Source: Verrucomicrobia subdivision 3 bacterium UBA7542 (GTDB lineage Bacteria; Verrucomicrobiota; Verrucomicrobiia; Limisphaerales; UBA11358). From it: a stretch of DNA of 5,482 nt. The notes below the pieces were generated by a model. The model was not told the origin of the DNA. It worked only from the letters and a program-made list of their open reading frames with translations, and did not search any database. A program made the position numbers and the translations under genes. Below are positions 1 through 5,482 of this stretch, one piece after another (position 1 is the first letter of the stretch; each line of letters begins with the position of its first letter). Location of the stretch: the NCBI GenBank assembly GCA_002479245.1, contig DLMG01000421.1:1-5482 (forward strand), in the 5' to 3' direction.

Positions 1-237
1 CGCCCACAACGCCCGCTCGTGCCGGAATTCAATCTCGCGGTATTTGTCGTAATCCAGATTTTCCTGCCGCAGCACCTTCGGCAAATCGGCGCGCGGTGAG
101 TGGAAAGGATGGCGCGCGCGTTCGAGAGCGCGTTGCGCCACATAATCCAAATTGACCTCGGCTGATTCCGCGCCGATCAATATCTTGCCGGCCAGCACCA
201 GTCCGATTGTTAAAACCAGGCAACTAGGTCGCCACAT
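1..237 (-). CDS. opgG: Periplasmic glucan biosynthesis protein OpgG/MdoG-like, N-terminal part
   Basis: The first 79 codons are open from an ATG at 237 to the left edge, so the rest of the gene lies outside the window. Residues 1 to about 23 look like a Sec signal peptide: one early Arg, a hydrophobic stretch SCLVLTIGLVLAG, then a likely cut after IGA. The mature start reads LDYVAQRALERAR, then SPRADLPKVLR, then LDYDKYREIEFRHERALW. This follows the beginning of E. coli MdoG (DVAKQAQ..., SNLPSVFRD, YADYQQIQFNHDKAYW) nearly step by step. The family acts in the periplasm in making osmoregulated glucans. OpgD is the close alternative, but no twin-arginine signal is seen. A TGA lies in frame directly before the ATG, so the start cannot be further upstream. 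No Shine-Dalgarno site is visible. The gene follows the export operon on the same strand after 89 bp and may have its own promoter. Confidence 0.8.
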   Translation of the reverse strand, partial: MWRPSCLVLTIGLVLAGKILIGAESAEVNLDYVAQRALERARHPFHSPRADLPKVLRQENLDYDKYREIEFRHERALWA

Positions 238-272
238 TCAGATAAGGAGAACCGAAGTGGGCTCAATTTGCA

Positions 273-301
273 AGTTTAGCCAGCAACCACTTGGATGACA
301 A
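273..301 (-). promoter_or_regulatory. Possible sigma70-type promoter of the opgG-like gene
   Basis: Read on the minus strand, TTGTCA (296-301, 5 of 6 to consensus) is followed after exactly 17 bases by TAAACT (273-278, 4 of 6). Transcription would start near 266, leaving a leader of about 30 bases before the ATG at 237. The rest of the 238-326 spacer shows no clear terminator and no gene. The call rests on motif match and spacing only. Confidence 0.4.
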
Positions 302-326
302 TGAATTATGCCACTAAAATAACCGT

Positions 327-1466
327 TCAATCCAGCGTCTGGCGATAACGTTTGATGCCGATGGCCAGCATCATGACCAAAAACAGCGCAATCGGCCAAA
401 GGTCGGGCGCGATTTCGGCAAAACCATTCCCTTTCAGCAGAATCCCGCGCACGACCCGCAGAAAATGCGTCAGCGGCAGAATTTCGCCGATGTCCTGCGC
501 CCAGCCCGGCATGCCGCGAAAGGGGAACATGTAACCCGACAACAACAGTGACGGCAGAAAAAAGAAGAATGCCATCTGCACCGCTTGAAGCTGGTTTTTG
601 GCAATGGTCGAAAACGTGATGCCGACCGCGAGATTCGCCACGATGAACGGAAACGTCAACACCAGCAGCAACGACACGCTGCCGACAATCGGCACATTGA
701 ACAGAAACTTCGACGCCAGCAAAATCAGGAAGACTTGAATGTAGCCAACCGTGATATAAGGCACAATCTTGCCAATCATCACCTCACCAGGGCGCGCCGG
801 CGTTGAAAGCAGGTTTTCCATCGTGCCGCGCTCGCGTTCGCGCGTGATGGCCAGCGCCGTGATGATGATCATCGTCATCGTGAGCATCACGCCCATCAGG
901 CCGGGCACGATGTTATTCTGCGTGATGTTTTCCGGATTGTAATGCTGATGCACCACCAGATTGAACGGAGTGGGGCTGCCGCGCAAATTCGTCAGCGGCC
1001 CGGTCAGGTCGCGGTTCAAAACAGTGGTGGTCAGCAGATTGATTGCCGCAATGGCATAACCCACCGCCGAAGGATCGGTCGCGTCGGCTTCCAGCAGCAA
1101 ATCCGGGCGTTCGCCGCGCAGCAATTTGCGCGAAAAATCCACCGGAATATGCACCACGAATTGAACCGTGCCTTGCGCGAGCAGTCTTTGAATTTCCGCC
1201 TCGCTCTTCGGTTCGCGAACAATGTCGAAATAACTGCTGTTGCGCAAACCCCACACAATCGTCCGTGAAAAAACGCTATTGTCCGCCGAATAAACCGCCG
1301 TGGGCAGATGCTTTGGATCGGAATTGATGGCGTAGCCGAAAAGAATGAGCTGGAGCAGCGGAATGCCGATCATCATTGCGAACGTGACGCGGTCGCGGCG
1401 CATCTGGATGAATTCCTTGCCGACAATCGTCCAGAACCGCCGCCAGTTGAATTCGTGCAGTTTCAC
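327..1466 (-). CDS. ABC-2 type export permease (YbhR/YbhS/YhhJ-like)
   Basis: This is the membrane subunit of an ABC exporter, 379 residues from the chosen start, close to E. coli YbhR, YbhS and YhhJ. Residues 9-27 are a basic cytoplasmic stretch (WRRFWTIVGKEFIQMRRDR), followed by TM1 at about 28-47. A soluble, probably periplasmic region covers about 48-185 and five more membrane segments lie between about 186 and 372. The ABC-2 hallmark ITRERERGTMENLLSTP is at 207-223, followed by GEVMIGKIVPY. Further conserved pieces are LLLSGYMFPF and LPLTHFLRVVRGILLKG. The start is GTG at 1466: GGAG lies 8 bases upstream, and the family begins with just such a short basic leader. The frame stays open to a TTG at 1526, but those 20 extra residues are encoded by an intergenic repeat and are probably not part of the protein. 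Only one permease is present, so a homodimer is likely (inference). Its partners are the ATPase upstream and the adaptor. Confidence 0.93.
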   Translation of the reverse strand: MKLHEFNWRRFWTIVGKEFIQMRRDRVTFAMMIGIPLLQLILFGYAINSDPKHLPTAVYSADNSVFSRTIVWGLRNSSYFDIVREPKSEAEIQRLLAQGTVQFVVHIPVDFSRKLLRGERPDLLLEADATDPSAVGYAIAAINLLTTTVLNRDLTGPLTNLRGSPTPFNLVVHQHYNPENITQNNIVPGLMGVMLTMTMIIITALAITRERERGTMENLLSTPARPGEVMIGKIVPYITVGYIQVFLILLASKFLFNVPIVGSVSLLLVLTFPFIVANLAVGITFSTIAKNQLQAVQMAFFFFLPSLLLSGYMFPFRGMPGWAQDIGEILPLTHFLRVVRGILLKGNGFAEIAPDLWPIALFLVMMLAIGIKRYRQTLD

Positions 1467-1470
1467 GAAA
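1459..1470. repeat. 12-bp direct repeat, permease-side copy
   Basis: AGTTTCACGAAA, identical to 1572-1583. On the minus strand it contains the permease GTG start (TTTCGTGAAACT). The pair brackets the palindromic segment exactly, as a target-site duplication would. Confidence 0.65.
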
Positions 1471-1474
1471 GCGT

Positions 1475-1478
1475 CTCC
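1475..1478 (-). promoter_or_regulatory. Ribosome binding site of the permease
   Basis: GGAG on the minus strand sits 8 bases before the GTG at 1466. It decides the start of the permease and is the only convincing Shine-Dalgarno site in the window. It lies inside the segment interpreted here as inserted (1471-1571), so the element seems to supply the signal. Confidence 0.6.
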
Positions 1479-1492
1479 AGTATTTTTGTAGC

Positions 1493-1510
1493 AGCCAACG
1501 TGAGTTGGCT
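1493..1510. repeat. Hairpin unit 1 of the ATPase-permease spacer
   Basis: AGCCAAC, loop GTGA, GTTGGCT: a perfect 7-bp stem. It matches unit 2 read on the opposite strand at 14 of 18 positions, so the two are diverged copies of one palindrome in head-to-head arrangement. Confidence 0.8.
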
Positions 1511-1537
1511 CTGACTTTTTCCGCAAAGACCAGATGG

Positions 1538-1555
1538 AGTCGACTGACGTCGGCT
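1538..1555. repeat. Hairpin unit 2 of the ATPase-permease spacer
   Basis: AGTCGAC, loop TGAC, GTCGGCT: a 7-bp stem with one mismatch that is a T-G wobble on the plus strand. It is the inverted partner of the unit at 1493-1510. The 27 bases between the two units show no further symmetry. Confidence 0.75.
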
Positions 1556-1571
1556 GCTATGATGGTTTGGA

Positions 1572-1583
1572 AGTTTCACGAAA
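1572..1583. repeat. 12-bp direct repeat, ATPase-side copy
   Basis: AGTTTCACGAAA, identical to 1459-1470. On the minus strand it contains the ATPase stop codon (TTT TCG TGA). Fusing the two copies puts GTG and TGA in a 4-base GTGA overlap. Confidence 0.65.
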
Positions 1584-2502
1584 AATTGTCCTTGGCCGTT
1601 TCCATCAAACTGATGAACACGTCCTCCAGCCCGGATTCGATTTGTTGCCAGCGATATGCGCCGGTCATCCACGGCCCCACACTTGCGCGCAGTTGGGCCG
1701 CATCACGTCCACTGATATGCAACGTTGTGCCAAACGCCACAACCTGTTCGACCCCGGGTTTGCCGCGAATTTTTTCCGCCAGTGCCGGCAAATCCGGCCC
1801 GGCAGCCTCCCAAGTCGTCAGCCCGGCAGCCTTGACGACTTCCTCGACGCTGCCGCGCGCGAGCAAGTTGCCGTAGGCGATGTAGGCCAGCCGATGGCAA
1901 CGCTCGGCCTCGTCCATGTAATGCGTCGTGATGAGCACGGTCAATCCGCCGGCGGCAAGCTGATGAATTTCCTCCCAAAAATCACGGCGCGCCTTCGGGT
2001 CAACGCCCGCCGTCGGTTCATCGAGCAGAAGCAATTGCGGCTCGTGAATCAGGCAGGCGGACAGCGCCAGCCGCTGTTTCCAACCACCGGAAAGCGTGCC
2101 GGCAAGCTGGCTGCGTCGCGCAGTCATGCCGAGTTGTTCGAGACTTTTTTCAACGGCGGCTTTGCGTCCCGGCACGCCGTAAATGCGCGCGATGAAATCC
2201 AGGTTCTCCTCGATGGTCAGGTCTTCGTAAAAGCTGAACCGCTGCGTCATGTAGCCAATGTTCTTCTTGATCTCGCCGGATTCACTGCGTATGTCGAAGC
2301 CCAGACAACGTCCACTGCCGCCGTCGGGCTTGAGCAAACCACACAACATCCGCAGGAACGTCGTTTTGCCGCTGCCGTTCGGGCCCAGAAAGCCGTAAAT
2401 CTCCCCGCGCCGCACCTGCATCGGAATGTTGTTCACGACCGTGCGGTTGCCGAACCGCTTCGTGATGCCCTGCACGTCAATGACAAGGTCAGACGGGTTC
2501 AT
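1576..2502 (-). CDS. ABC exporter ATPase, single nucleotide-binding domain (YbhF/CcmA-like)
   Basis: This 308-residue cytoplasmic ATPase powers the permease encoded next to it. All NBD motifs are intact: Walker A GPNGSGKTT at about 41-48, Q-loop Gln87 in YMTQRFSFYEDLT, signature LSGGWKQR from 137, Walker B LLLLDEP with Asp161 and Glu162, and H-loop His194 in TTHYMDEAE. After about residue 220 there is an extra C-terminal region of some 85 residues, ending in the LEDVFISLM motif typical of ABC-2 drug/export ATPases. E. coli YbhF carries two NBDs, while this protein has one, so a homodimer is expected. I start at ATG 2502 (MNPSDLVIDVQGITKRFG). A GTG two codons upstream (2508) is also open, but the ATG gives the usual short leader and falls on the boundary of the repeat element. 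No Shine-Dalgarno site is seen. The stop lies 109 bases before the permease start, with a palindromic element between. Confidence 0.96.
   Translation of the reverse strand: MNPSDLVIDVQGITKRFGNRTVVNNIPMQVRRGEIYGFLGPNGSGKTTFLRMLCGLLKPDGGSGRCLGFDIRSESGEIKKNIGYMTQRFSFYEDLTIEENLDFIARIYGVPGRKAAVEKSLEQLGMTARRSQLAGTLSGGWKQRLALSACLIHEPQLLLLDEPTAGVDPKARRDFWEEIHQLAAGGLTVLITTHYMDEAERCHRLAYIAYGNLLARGSVEEVVKAAGLTTWEAAGPDLPALAEKIRGKPGVEQVVAFGTTLHISGRDAAQLRASVGPWMTGAYRWQQIESGLEDVFISLMETAKDNFS
2496..2502. repeat. 7-bp direct repeat, ATPase-start copy
   Basis: GGTTCAT, read on the minus strand as ATGAACC, the first codons of the ATPase. It matches 2603-2609. Confidence 0.45.
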
Positions 2503-2602
2503 GGACACAGTCAGAGGCTTGGAGTTCCGCCTTCAGGCGGCACGTGGTGCATGAATGTCGCAGACCGCCTGAAGGCGGGACTCCAAACAAAAGCCGGTTC
2601 AC
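2503..2602. mobile_element. Putative small palindromic insert between adaptor and ATPase
   Basis: This 100-bp non-coding segment is bounded by the 7-bp direct repeats GGTTCAT at 2496-2502 and 2603-2609. One copy covers the ATPase start codon and the other the adaptor stop codon. It contains the large inverted repeat 2519-2586. The right boundary is blurred by a tandem CGGTTCA CGGTTCA (2595-2608), so the true edge could be one repeat unit further left. It has no coding capacity. The insertion reading is weaker than for 1471-1571 taken alone, but it gains support from the same geometry occurring twice in one operon. Confidence 0.45.
2519..2586. repeat. 22-bp inverted repeat with nested palindromes
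   Basis: The left arm (2519-2540, starts TTGGAGTTCCGCC) and right arm (2565-2586, ends GGCGGGACTCCAA) are reverse complements at 21 of 22 positions, separated by a 24-base loop. Each arm also folds on itself (CCGCCTTCAGGCGG at the loop end of the left arm). The transcript could therefore form one long hairpin or two small ones. Neither strand has a T-run after the hairpin, so a simple Rho-independent terminator is unlikely. An mRNA-stabilising or attenuating role in the operon is possible (inference). Confidence 0.9.
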
Positions 2603-2609
2603 GGTTCAT
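2603..2609. repeat. 7-bp direct repeat, adaptor-stop copy
   Basis: GGTTCAT, read on the minus strand as ATGAACC and containing the TGA stop of the adaptor gene. It matches 2496-2502. Joining the two copies gives an ATGA stop/start overlap. Confidence 0.45.
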
Positions 2610-3424
2610 TTTGGTTCCAAATCCACATCCACCGGCTGGCCGGGACGAAGGTCCGCCGCATACGCCGGAGAAAATTTCGCCTCGATCATAAAAACCAGTT
2701 TAGCCCGGTTCTCCTGGCTGTAAATCACGGGCGGCGTGAACTCGGCCTGCGTGGATATGTAATTGATGATGGCCGGATAGGCGTGCGGACCGCCGTCGAA
2801 TGTCACGCTGACCGTTTGACCGGGCTTGATTCGCGGCAACGCCGCCTGCGGCACAAAGAAACGCACTTTCACATTGCCTGGCGGCAACAGCTCGACGACC
2901 GGATTGCCCGCCGCGACCCATTCGCCGGCGCGATACAACGTGTCGTGTACAAACGCGTTCGCCGGCGCAAATTGTTGCTTTTGATCGAACGACCAGCGCG
3001 CTTTGTCCAGCGCGGCAGTTTGTGATTCCACCTGGGCTTGGTCGGCATCACGCTGCGCGCGGGTCTGGTCGAGTTCTTCGGCGGAAATCACTCCCTGATC
3101 GTTGCGCAATTGTTGGCGGCGGCCATATTCGGCTTCGGAAAGCGCGAGGCTGGCTTTCGCCTGCGCGAGATTTTTTTCCGCCTGTTGGACAGCAGCGGCT
3201 TCCGACCCGCGTTCCAACTCAAACAACAACTGCCCGGCTTTGACCTCGTCGCCGCGCGCAACGGCCAGGTTCGTCAGCGCGCCGCCGAGCGGTGACGCCA
3301 CGTAAACGTATTCGCCTTCGATGTAGCCTTGAAAGACGTTTGAAGAGTTCGAGGAACAACCAGCGACAAAAATCGCTGCCAGTGCAAAACTGAAGGTTAA
3401 AATAAATATTCTTCGCCGCCACAT
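2606..3424 (-). CDS. HlyD-type membrane fusion lipoprotein (YbhG-like periplasmic adaptor)
   Basis: This 272-residue adaptor should link the inner-membrane ABC pump to the outer-membrane channel. Residues 1-23 form a lipoprotein signal (MWRRR, a hydrophobic core, then VAGC with the lipidated Cys23). Lipoyl-like half-domains lie at about 35-71 (SPLGGALTNLAVARGDEVKAGQ) and 151-182 (FAPANAFVHDTLYRAGEWV). They enclose an alpha-helical coiled-coil hairpin at about 73-149, followed by a beta-barrel region ending in LRPGQPVDVDLEPK. The hairpin tip RRQQLRNDQGVISAEELD resembles the Arg-Leu-Ser motif that AcrA and MacA use to dock on TolC. Its length is somewhat short for the family (E. coli YbhG has about 330 residues). 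The frame is open up to 3763, but the ATG at 3424 is chosen because it begins the signal peptide. The longer version would overlap the divergent tolC-like gene and lack a signal. The gene is first in the operon, with no clear Shine-Dalgarno site. Confidence 0.93.
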   Translation of the reverse strand: MWRRRIFILTFSFALAAIFVAGCSSNSSNVFQGYIEGEYVYVASPLGGALTNLAVARGDEVKAGQLLFELERGSEAAAVQQAEKNLAQAKASLALSEAEYGRRQQLRNDQGVISAEELDQTRAQRDADQAQVESQTAALDKARWSFDQKQQFAPANAFVHDTLYRAGEWVAAGNPVVELLPPGNVKVRFFVPQAALPRIKPGQTVSVTFDGGPHAYPAIINYISTQAEFTPPVIYSQENRAKLVFMIEAKFSPAYAADLRPGQPVDVDLEPK

Positions 3425-3499
3425 CGGGCAAAGGAAAACCCATGCAACAAAAAATTGCAAGTTTGCACCGAATTGCCCAACTGATAGATTCATGGCCGT
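3425..3499. promoter_or_regulatory. Shared divergent promoter region, adaptor operon / tolC-like gene
   Basis: These 75 bases separate two divergent starts and should hold promoters for both. On the plus strand TTTGCA (3462-3467) and TAGATT (3485-3490), 17 bases apart, each match the sigma70 consensus at 4 of 6 positions. Used that way, transcription would begin a few bases before the tolC-like ATG, giving an almost leaderless message. That would fit the missing ribosome binding site. I find no convincing minus-strand promoter and no clear operator palindrome. Confidence 0.35.
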
Positions 3500-4882
3500 A
3501 TGAAAAAGTTGTTTTTCTGCGTCGGGGTGTTCATTTGTTTTGTCTGGAACATAACAGCGCAAAACACAAATATCAGTTTGCCCGGCTGGATCACGCGTCC
3601 GCTGTCGCTGACCGACTGCCTCAATATCGCGCTTCAACAAAACGCCACGATTCTCAAGGCCGGGAACGATCTTGAGGCGTCGCAGGGGGTGGTCGTGCAA
3701 ACTCGCGCCGTCGCCCTGCCCCAGGTTCAAGCCACCGGCCAATACAAGGACACCGATCCTCACGCGATTGAAAGTCTTCCTTTTCCACCACCACTAGGAC
3801 CCGTAACGCTGCCGCATCAAAACTGGAATTCAGGCGTTCAAATCGTCCAATCCATTTACGAGGGCGGGAAAATGGTCGCGGCGTTGCGAGCGGCCAGCGT
3901 CACGAAACAACAGGCACTGGCGCAATATCAGACTGTGATTGCCGACACCTTGCTTGGTGTGCGAGTGGCGTATTTCGACGTGCTGCTCGCCGCCCAGCAA
4001 ATCACCGTGCATGAGGCCTCGGTCAACCTGCTCCAAAAGGAACTCGAAGACCAGCAACGCCGCTACGATGCCGGCACCGTGCCGCACTTCAACGTGCTCC
4101 GCGCCGAAGTCGCTGTCGCCAATGAGCGTCCGGCCCTGATCCGGGCGCGAAACGATTATCGCATCGCCAAAAATAATCTATCCAACCTGCTGGGCTACAA
4201 TTTGCCGCGCGAAATTTGGGAGGACATTCCGTTGAACCTGACGGATACGCTCGACGCCGCACCGTATCAGGTGGATTTGCCGGCGGCGATTCAGCAGGCA
4301 CTGGCCAGACGCACGGAACTTGTCGCCGTGCGCAAAACGGCTGAGTTGCAACGCTTGAATGTCGTGAACGCCAAAGCCGGCTACAAACCGACGGTTCAGG
4401 TCTTCGCGGGTTATGGCTGGTATAATGCGCAATATACGCAGCCGGTCGAACTCGATCACGATATTCACGGCTGGAACGCCGGCGGACAGTTGAGCTGGGA
4501 CATTTTTGACGGAATGCTCACGCACGGCAAAGTTGTCCAAGCCAGGGCGCTGTACGAAAAATCCATGACTGACGTGGACGACAAGGGACGCCAAATTGAG
4601 CTCGAAGTTCGCACGGCCTATTCCGATTTCATCGAGGCGCGGGAAGTTCTGGACTCGCAGCAAAAAGTGCAGGAGCAGGCCGACGAAGCCCTGCGTGAAG
4701 CGAGAGCGCGCGCCGAGGCCGGCACCAGCACGCAACTCGACGTGCTCGACGCCGAGACTTCGCTGACGCAGGCGCGCACGACGCAAATCCAGGCGTTGCA
4801 CGATTATGTCGTCGCCCGCGCCAGACTCGAACGCGCCATCGGCGAGGACATGATTCAAAAGCCCGCGCCGTCAAAACCATGA
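3500..4882 (+). CDS. TolC-family outer-membrane efflux channel
   Basis: This 460-residue protein should form the trimeric channel through which the ABC pump empties to the outside. Residues 1-20 or 21 are a Sec signal peptide (MKK, hydrophobic core, cut near ITAQ). The two Cys in it are not in a lipobox, so a lipid anchor is not predicted. The body shows the internal duplication of the OEP family. The first half begins near residue 35 ([14 protein letters not shown]) and contains [20 protein letters not shown]. The second begins near 258 ([20 protein letters not shown]) and contains [20 protein letters not shown]. The aligned pieces share the pattern A-G-T, four residues, [ND]-V-L-x-A-E. Long Ala/Gln/Glu-rich helices make up the tunnel. 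Length is usual for the family. The start is an ATG with no Shine-Dalgarno site. It lies divergent from the adaptor operon, which suggests dedicated rather than shared use. The substrate is unknown. Confidence 0.95.
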   Translation: MKKLFFCVGVFICFVWNITAQNTNISLPGWITRPLSLTDCLNIALQQNATILKAGNDLEASQGVVVQTRAVALPQVQATGQYKDTDPHAIESLPFPPPLGPVTLPHQNWNSGVQIVQSIYEGGKMVAALRAASVTKQQALAQYQTVIADTLLGVRVAYFDVLLAAQQITVHEASVNLLQKELEDQQRRYDAGTVPHFNVLRAEVAVANERPALIRARNDYRIAKNNLSNLLGYNLPREIWEDIPLNLTDTLDAAPYQVDLPAAIQQALARRTELVAVRKTAELQRLNVVNAKAGYKPTVQVFAGYGWYNAQYTQPVELDHDIHGWNAGGQLSWDIFDGMLTHGKVVQARALYEKSMTDVDDKGRQIELEVRTAYSDFIEAREVLDSQQKVQEQADEALREARARAEAGTSTQLDVLDAETSLTQARTTQIQALHDYVVARARLERAIGEDMIQKPAPSKP

Positions 4883-4925
4883 TTTGCCATTGACGAAACC
4901 GGTGGCTCTGGGATTTTGTCGGGCT
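4883..4925 (+). other. Short spacer between tolC-like gene and purH
   Basis: These 43 bases contain no hairpin with a T-run and no good promoter match, so read-through from the tolC-like gene into purH is possible. The purH frame is open backwards across the spacer, but the encoded residues do not look like PurH. Confidence 0.4.
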
Positions 4926-5482
4926 ATGGCAAAAATTCAACGGGCGCTGATTTCAGTTTCGGACAAAACGGGCCTGGTTCCGTTCGCGCAAATTCTGGCC
5001 AAGGCCGGAATTGAAATTATTTCCACTGGCGGCACCGCCAAAACGCTGCGCGAGGCCGGACTCACAGTGAAGGACGTCAGCGAATACACGGGCTTTCCTG
5101 AAATGCTTGATGGCCGCGTCAAAACGCTCCACCCGAAAGTCCACGGCGGCTTGCTGTTCATTCGCGGCAACAAAACGCACGAAGCCGCCGTCCGCGCGCA
5201 CAACATTCAGCCAATTGATCTCGTCGTGGTGAATCTTTATCCATTCGAGCAAACGGTGGCGAAGCCGGATGTCACTTTGCACGACGCGATTGAGAACATT
5301 GACATCGGCGGGCCTTCGATGCTGCGCAGTGCGGCGAAAAATCACGCCAGTGTCACGGTGGTCGTTGATCCGCTGGACTACGCGGAAGTCGCGGAACACA
5401 TTTCCGCCAGCGGCGATACGACCCTCGAACTGCGGCGCAAACTGGCAGCGAAAGTTTTTGCGCGCACTGCCGCCCATGACGG
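4926..5482 (+). CDS. purH: PurH, AICAR transformylase / IMP cyclohydrolase, N-terminal part
   Basis: Bifunctional enzyme of the last two steps of purine synthesis: it formylates AICAR and closes the ring to IMP, in the cytoplasm. The 185 codons present cover almost all of the N-terminal IMP cyclohydrolase (MGS-like) domain. The transformylase domain lies beyond the right edge. Clear signatures are [11 protein letters not shown] at 6-16, STGGT at 33-37, [18 protein letters not shown] at 58-75, [11 protein letters not shown] at 98-108, [18 protein letters not shown] at 122-139 and ARTAAHD at 179-185. Lys66, Tyr105, Asp126 and Lys138 correspond to residues implicated in the cyclohydrolase site of the human enzyme. 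The ATG at 4926 gives the standard short MAKIQ leader, and no clear ribosome binding site precedes it. It has no evident functional link to the efflux genes. Confidence 0.97.
   Translation, partial: MAKIQRALISVSDKTGLVPFAQILAKAGIEIISTGGTAKTLREAGLTVKDVSEYTGFPEMLDGRVKTLHPKVHGGLLFIRGNKTHEAAVRAHNIQPIDLVVVNLYPFEQTVAKPDVTLHDAIENIDIGGPSMLRSAAKNHASVTVVVDPLDYAEVAEHISASGDTTLELRRKLAAKVFARTAAHD

Larger units (their letters stand above)
1471..1571. mobile_element. Putative small palindromic (REP/MITE-like) insert between ATPase and permease
   Basis: This 101-bp non-coding segment is bounded by two identical 12-bp direct repeats (1459-1470 and 1572-1583, AGTTTCACGAAA). Inside are two related hairpin units in opposite orientation, with outer arms GTAGCAGCCAACGT (1488-1501) and ACGTCGGCTGCTAT (1547-1560), which are reverse complements at 12 of 14 positions. 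TCCA occurs in inverted orientation near both ends, 8 or 9 bases outside TAGCAGCC. It encodes no transposase, so any movement would need one acting in trans. Insertion is an inference. REP-type sequences moved by RAYT proteins are one candidate class, although that enzyme family is not known for target duplications. Confidence 0.55.

Noticed and set aside
29..223. 64-codon minus-strand frame at the left edge
   Set aside because: The overlapping frame starting at 237 matches the OpgG N-terminus and stays open to the edge; this one is its shadow.
238..326. Terminator between permease and the opgG-like gene
   Set aside because: Only weak pairings such as CAAGT with ACTTG are present, with long loops and no T-run. 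The promoter match in the same place is the better explanation.
2519..2586. Rho-independent terminator after the adaptor gene
   Set aside because: The stem is strong, but neither strand has a T-tract directly after it, and a terminator here would cut off the ATPase and permease from their only plausible promoter.
1534..2691. 385-codon open frame on the plus strand opposite the ATPase and both spacers
   Set aside because: It is antisense to a clearly conserved ABC ATPase, is rich in Arg, Gln and His as expected of a GC-rich shadow frame, crosses both repeat elements and shows no domain.
268..3464. Shared TTGCAAGTTT in the two gene-start regions (268-277 and 3455-3464)
   Set aside because: A 10-base match is expected several times by chance in a window of this size, and the flanks do not align.
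3425..3763. 113-residue N-terminal extension of the adaptor frame
   Set aside because: It would overlap the divergent tolC-like gene and place a lipoprotein signal in mid-protein. The ATG at 3424 begins the signal peptide.
4178..4858. 226-codon minus-strand frame within the tolC-like gene
   Set aside because: It is antisense to a well-supported gene, has no recognisable domain, and its composition is that of a shadow frame.
1..5482. CRISPR array, phage, toxin-antitoxin or other defence system
   Set aside because: No regularly spaced repeats, no cas-like or defence proteins, and all genes are accounted for by envelope export, glucan synthesis and purine synthesis.

Overview
The window reads as chromosomal DNA of a diderm (Gram-negative) bacterium. 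Everything visible fits an outer-membrane organism: a periplasmic glucan protein, a lipoprotein adaptor and a TolC-type channel. The moderately GC-rich composition, the lack of clear Shine-Dalgarno sites before most genes and the palindromic intergenic repeats made me think of the Verrucomicrobiota. That placement is an impression and has not been tested.

Layout, left to right: (1) 1-237, minus strand, the N-terminal 79 codons of an OpgG/MdoG-like periplasmic glucan biosynthesis protein that runs off the left edge. (2) 327-3424, minus strand, a three-gene export operon transcribed right to left: a lipoprotein HlyD-type membrane fusion protein, a single-NBD ABC ATPase and one ABC-2 permease. 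(3) 3500-4882, plus strand, a TolC-family outer-membrane channel divergent from the operon across a 75-bp gap. (4) 4926-5482, plus strand, the start of purH, cut by the right edge.

The adaptor, ATPase, permease and TolC protein together make a complete trans-envelope pump. It resembles a reduced YbhGFSR arrangement, with one permease where E. coli has two and a single-NBD ATPase. Its substrate cannot be read from the sequence.

The most interesting signal is in the two spacers inside the operon. Each holds a palindromic repeat element of about 100 bp, bounded by short direct repeats (12 bp and 7 bp) that sit exactly on the upstream stop codon and the downstream start codon. If each element and one copy of its direct repeat are removed on paper, both junctions become classic 4-base stop/start overlaps (GTGA between ATPase and permease, ATGA between adaptor and ATPase). 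This suggests that two small elements inserted into a formerly overlapping, translationally coupled operon. They would have separated the reading frames without breaking any protein, and one of them now appears to supply the permease ribosome binding site. No CRISPR array, tRNA, rRNA or transposase gene is visible.
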